Shown piece after piece: positions 61,174 through 64,000 of a DNA stretch of 64,000 nucleotides (its first letter is position 1; each line of letters starts with the position of its first letter). The notes beneath the pieces are model-generated. The model saw nothing but the letters and a program-made list of their open reading frames with translations, was not told where the DNA came from and did not search any database. A program made the position numbers and the translations under genes. The DNA is from DATAZK01 sp963731205 (GTDB lineage Bacteria; Actinomycetota; Actinomycetes; Frankiales; Frankiaceae): positions 1,612,001 through 1,676,000 of the forward strand of contig CAVSUJ010000002.1 in the NCBI GenBank assembly GCA_963731205.1. Reading direction: 5' to 3'.

Positions 61174-62483
61174 TGACTGCGAACAAAGGCAACGACATGG
61201 ATCCGTACCTGATCATCACCTCCGACAGTCACGCGGGCCTGCCCACCGCGGCGTATCGCCCGTATCTGGAGAGCAAGTACCACGCGGCGTTCGACCAGTT
61301 CCTCTCCGAGCGAGGCATTGCGCTGGAGGAGATGACCAACCTCGGTGTGCGCAACAGCGACTTCGCCGATTCCTGGTATGCCGAGCACGGCGAAGCGCTG
61401 AACGCCGGCTGGGATGCGCTCAAACGCGATCAGCAGCTCGACGCCGAAGGCATCTGCGGCGAGGTCATCTTTCCCGACGCGGATGCCGTTGAATCGCGTA
61501 CCTGCGCTCCCTTCGGCACCGGCCTCGGGTTGTCCGGTGACACCGATCCCGAGCTCGGCATGGCCGGCGCCCGGGCGCACAACCGCTGGCTTGCCGAGCT
61601 GTGCCAGCACGCCCCCGAAAGGCGTTGCGGCGCAGCACTCATCCCCATCACGGCCGAGCTCGACGACGTCCTTGCCGAGATCCGTCGCAGCAAGGAGGAC
61701 GGCCTTGGCGCGGTGATGATTCCCGCGATGTGGATGCACGGAAAGCCTTACCACGACAGGCATTACGACCCGGTCTGGGCGCTGTGCGAAGAGCTGCAGA
61801 TGCCGGTGATGACGCACAGCGGGCCGAGCGACCGTGACTCCTACGGCGACCATCTCGGCATCTACGTCACCGAGGTGACGTGGTGGCCGGCGCGTCCGAT
61901 GTGGTTCCTGCTCTGGTCAGGCGCGTTCGAGCGCTTCCCCGGATTGCGGTTCGGCGTCACCGAGGCAGGCGCGTGGTGGATGCCGGGTCTGCTGTGGTTC
62001 TGGGACCGGCTCTACCTCGGTCAGAAGGGTTCGGAGAAGCTCGGCGCCAAGCCCTTCGGTGACAACGTGCTGATGCGCCCGAGCGAGTACTTCGACCGCA
62101 ATTGCTTCATCGGTGCGTCCAACACCAAGCGTCGCGAGATCGGGATGCGCTACGAGATCGGGGTCGACAATCTCTTGTGGGGCAGCGATTTCCCCCATCC
62201 CGAGGGCACCTGGCCGAGCTCGCGCGAATGGCTGAAGAAGACCTACCACGACATCCCGATCGACGAGACGCGTCGCATGCTCGGGCTGGCCGCCGCGGAG
62301 ATCTTCGGCTTCGACACCGCCGCCCTGCGCCCGCTCGCCGAAAAGATCGGCCCGACCCCCGCCGAGCTCGGCCAGCTCGACGGCGACCCGACAGGTGCCG
62401 ACCTCGTCGCCAAGTGGGCGAAGACCAAAGAGGTCGGACGCCACTGGCTCACCGGACACGACTTCGCGATGATCGACCTCTAG
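61173..62483 (+). CDS. Amidohydrolase family 2 metal-dependent hydrolase/decarboxylase (second of a pair)
   Basis: A 436-residue paralogue of the preceding protein: YLIITSDSHAGLPTAAYRPY opens, then MPVMTHSGPSDRDSYGDHLG, VTEVTWWPARPMWFLLWSGA, and DNLLWGSDFPHPEGTWPSSR with the metal Asp. The two proteins are alike over their whole length but not identical in the substrate loops, so they may form a heteromer or act in sequence. It is followed after 11 bases by the acetoacetate-decarboxylase-like gene. Confidence 0.8.
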   Translation: MTANKGNDMDPYLIITSDSHAGLPTAAYRPYLESKYHAAFDQFLSERGIALEEMTNLGVRNSDFADSWYAEHGEALNAGWDALKRDQQLDAEGICGEVIFPDADAVESRTCAPFGTGLGLSGDTDPELGMAGARAHNRWLAELCQHAPERRCGAALIPITAELDDVLAEIRRSKEDGLGAVMIPAMWMHGKPYHDRHYDPVWALCEELQMPVMTHSGPSDRDSYGDHLGIYVTEVTWWPARPMWFLLWSGAFERFPGLRFGVTEAGAWWMPGLLWFWDRLYLGQKGSEKLGAKPFGDNVLMRPSEYFDRNCFIGASNTKRREIGMRYEIGVDNLLWGSDFPHPEGTWPSSREWLKKTYHDIPIDETRRMLGLAAAEIFGFDTAALRPLAEKIGPTPAELGQLDGDPTGADLVAKWAKTKEVGRHWLTGHDFAMIDL

Positions 62484-62494
62484 AAGGGACCGGC

Positions 62495-63277
62495 ATGAAC
62501 GTTCGCTACGGGCGCCGCGATCTGCAGCGCAACCGCGAGATCGAAGCCACCTCGGGCAAGGGCGGCCTGATCTGGTGCCAGGCCGTCACGGCACTCTGGG
62601 AGACCGACCCCGACGTGATCGCCGCCGTGCTGCCACCGCCGCTCTCGCCCGCCGAGCGTCCTCTCGTGCGGCTGACGCTGACCGTGGTGGAGATGCCCGG
62701 GCTGCCGGCCTTCGGGGCGGGCTGGCTCGGCGTCGCGGCCAAGCACGGCGACGTACCCGGCGAGTACCCGATCTTCATGCCGATGACCACCGAGCAGTCG
62801 GTGATCGGTGGCCGCGAGACCTACGGCGAACCCAAGAAGATTGCCGAGGTCTGGGCCCGCCGTGACGGCAACGCGATCGATGCCGGGATCAGCCGGATGG
62901 GCTTCCCGCTCGTCGAGGTCCGGGGCACCGTCACCGATGCACGGGAGCCGTACGAGCTCGACAAGCGCGACTTCTGGTTCAAGGTGCTTCCCTCGGCCGA
63001 GCGTCCCGGCGAGCTCGACGGCGACGCTCTGCTCGTCTACGGCGAGAAGCACGAGCAGGCTCGGGTGCACGAAGGGATCGATGGCACGGTCGTCCTCAAG
63101 GACTCACCGCTCGACCCGATCGCCGACCTCTCGATCGTGAAGATGGTCGACCTCAACTGGACCGAACGCGCCTCGACCCAGGTGGGACGCACCATCGGCC
63201 CGGTGCCGGCCGCGGATTTCGCGCCGTACCTGCACCAGCGCTACGACGACCTGTCGGTGCTCGGCAAGAAGTCGTAG
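62495..63277 (+). CDS. Acetoacetate decarboxylase (ADC)-like enzyme
   Basis: A 260-residue protein of the acetoacetate decarboxylase fold: YPIFMPMTTEQSVIGGRETY, then GEPKKIAEV. The GEPKK box holds the Schiff-base lysine (Lys114 or Lys115 here), as in true decarboxylases. The front part, VRLTLTVVEMPGLPAFGAGW, is the usual strand set. Family members decarboxylate or carry out aldol and dehydration steps on keto acids; the substrate is not known. ATG 62495 follows AGAAGGGA. It continues the amidohydrolase operon. Confidence 0.8.
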   Translation: MNVRYGRRDLQRNREIEATSGKGGLIWCQAVTALWETDPDVIAAVLPPPLSPAERPLVRLTLTVVEMPGLPAFGAGWLGVAAKHGDVPGEYPIFMPMTTEQSVIGGRETYGEPKKIAEVWARRDGNAIDAGISRMGFPLVEVRGTVTDAREPYELDKRDFWFKVLPSAERPGELDGDALLVYGEKHEQARVHEGIDGTVVLKDSPLDPIADLSIVKMVDLNWTERASTQVGRTIGPVPAADFAPYLHQRYDDLSVLGKKS

Positions 63278-63298
63278 CGCCGGCCAGAAGTCGTACGA

Positions 63299-63598
63299 CT
63301 AGGCGACGTCTACCGGATTCAGCATGTAGATCTGCGGGGCACCGTCGAGAGCATCGCCCGCGCCGGCGAACGCAGCACCCAGGTGGGGCTGCCCGAGGTG
63401 AGCATTGATGTCTTCCTGCGACGCCCACGTTTCGAGATTGATGAAGGTGCCGGGAGCGCCCTGGGCTTCGTAGAGGTCGTAGCGGATGCAGCCCTTGTCC
63501 TTGCGGCTCGGCGCCATCAGCGAGGTCATGGCCTCGCGGACGACGTCTTCCTTGCCTTCCTTGGCCTTGATGACGGCAACAACCTGCAGGTCTGCCAC
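63299..63598 (-). CDS. Antibiotic biosynthesis monooxygenase (ABM)-domain protein
   Basis: A 99-residue single-domain ferredoxin-like barrel: LQVVAVIKAKEGKEDVVREA, then KGCIRYDLYEAQGAPGTFIN, LETWASQEDINAHLGQPHLG. The pattern (V-x-A-x-x-x-G, E-x-x-W, H-x-x-x-H-like) is that of small ABM/YgiN-type quinol or substrate monooxygenases. GTG 63598 is chosen for its GAGGAGAA site; a longer version to 63913 would cross the next gene. It is convergent with the ADC-like gene and divergent from the aldolase gene. Confidence 0.75.
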   Translation of the reverse strand: MADLQVVAVIKAKEGKEDVVREAMTSLMAPSRKDKGCIRYDLYEAQGAPGTFINLETWASQEDINAHLGQPHLGAAFAGAGDALDGAPQIYMLNPVDVA

Positions 63599-63716
63599 GT
63601 GGTTCTCCTCGATGTCGTTTCCGCAGGCTGCGGTGCCCACAGATGCCGGTCGGCAGGCTACCGGCGTACCCTGCTCGCCAGAACAGTGGATGGGTTCGTG
63701 AGGCTGAGGAGTCCCG

Positions 63717-64000
63717 ATGACGATCACCGAGAGCGCCAAGAAGACCAACCCCGTGGTGAACGATGGCCTGCCCGGCCAGAACCTTCGGATGCCGCTGCCG
63801 CCGACGTTCGACAGCGTCGAAGAAGAGCGGATGCACCGCAAGGTGCGCCTGGCCGCTGCCTTCCGCATGTTCAGCAAGGCCGGGCTCGACGAGGGCGTCG
63901 CCGGACATATCACGGTGCGCGACCCGGAGTATCCCGACTCCTACTGGGTGAACCCGTTCGGCCATCACTTCGGCCTGATGCGCCAGAGCGATCTGGTTCG
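63717..64000 (+). CDS. Class II aldolase/adducin family protein, 5' part, runs off the window
   Basis: From ATG 63717 with GAGGAG upstream the frame is open to the window end (about 94 residues). The text EEERMHRKVRLAAAFRMFSK, then GLDEGVAGHITVRDPEYPDS and YWVNPFGHHFGLMRQSDL, is the opening of class II aldolase/adducin proteins: the conserved G-x-x-G-H-I-T-V-R-D and the N-P-x-G stretch. The metal-binding His pair would come later, outside the window. Members act on phosphorylated or free keto sugars or decarboxylate; here it probably belongs with the neighbouring amidohydrolase and ADC-like genes. Confidence 0.75.
   Translation, partial: MTITESAKKTNPVVNDGLPGQNLRMPLPPTFDSVEEERMHRKVRLAAAFRMFSKAGLDEGVAGHITVRDPEYPDSYWVNPFGHHFGLMRQSDLV

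Noticed and set aside
1..64000. CRISPR arrays, rRNA genes and riboswitches
   Set aside because: No regularly spaced repeats, rRNA segments or known riboswitch cores were seen on reading either strand.

Overview
The window is high-GC actinobacterial DNA. The genes point to a mycothiol- and F420-using soil actinomycete: a luciferase-like F420 oxidoreductase, a maleylpyruvate-isomerase/DinB-type mycothiol enzyme, a DipZ-type CcdA-thioredoxin protein, an AfsR/SARP regulator and a LAL-type LuxR regulator. No rRNA or species marker is present, so no genus is claimed.

Region 1 (1-7.9 kb) is the end of an integrative conjugative element. On the minus strand, ATGA-coupled genes encode a VirB2-like pilin, a TrbL/VirB6-like membrane protein, a PrgI-like protein and the start of a VirB4-like ATPase. 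On the plus strand lie a DNA methyltransferase, an excisionase and a tyrosine integrase. Most of these genes are broken by many single-base frame changes although their residues stay family-like. The integrase ends next to a 3' fragment of a tRNA with a long variable arm and a UCA anticodon, read here as selenocysteine tRNA (selC) and taken as the attachment site.

Region 2 (8.5-16.2 kb) looks like a compact defence island with visibly lower GC (35 of 60 bases in 10561-10620, against 43 of 60 in 2101-2160). Four tightly packed plus-strand genes (unknown protein, ParB-fold-like protein, SNF2-type DEAH ATPase, DUF3883-type nuclease) converge on a two-gene type II restriction-modification operon. 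This is the best candidate for an undescribed system. A complete IS3-family element (16245-17572) closes the island and cuts into a membrane-protein gene. A tRNA-Gly 3' fragment follows at 18.03 kb.

Region 3 (18.1-26.5 kb, minus strand) carries DoxX, a sterol-desaturase-like enzyme, a lipoprotein, three alpha/beta hydrolases and a large LuxR/LAL regulator. The regulator starts exactly where a remnant of an N6-adenine DNA methyltransferase ends.

Region 4 (27-40.2 kb) is a catabolic cluster: nitrilase-type amidohydrolase, NTF2-like protein, CocE-type hydrolase, a branched-chain-amino-acid-type ABC transporter whose LivH, LivM and LivG parts are one polypeptide, LivF, SDR, IclR, CaiB-type CoA-transferase, CitE-type lyase and M20 amidohydrolase. 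I infer that it imports and hydrolyses an amide- or ester-containing compound, then activates a carboxylic acid with CoA and cleaves it. Several genes have single frame changes. An IS6-family element (40555-41351) follows and truncates a WD40-like gene.

Region 5 (42.8-64 kb) is conventional chromosome with no visible frame damage: tRNA-Lys, an F420 oxidoreductase operon, an acetyltransferase, an AraC regulator, a lipoprotein penicillin acylase, a DrrAB-like exporter, DipZ, an AfsR-like regulator, and an ArsR-controlled locus with a 30-bp palindrome. It ends with a catabolic operon of two amidohydrolases, an acetoacetate-decarboxylase-like enzyme and a class II aldolase gene that runs off the window.
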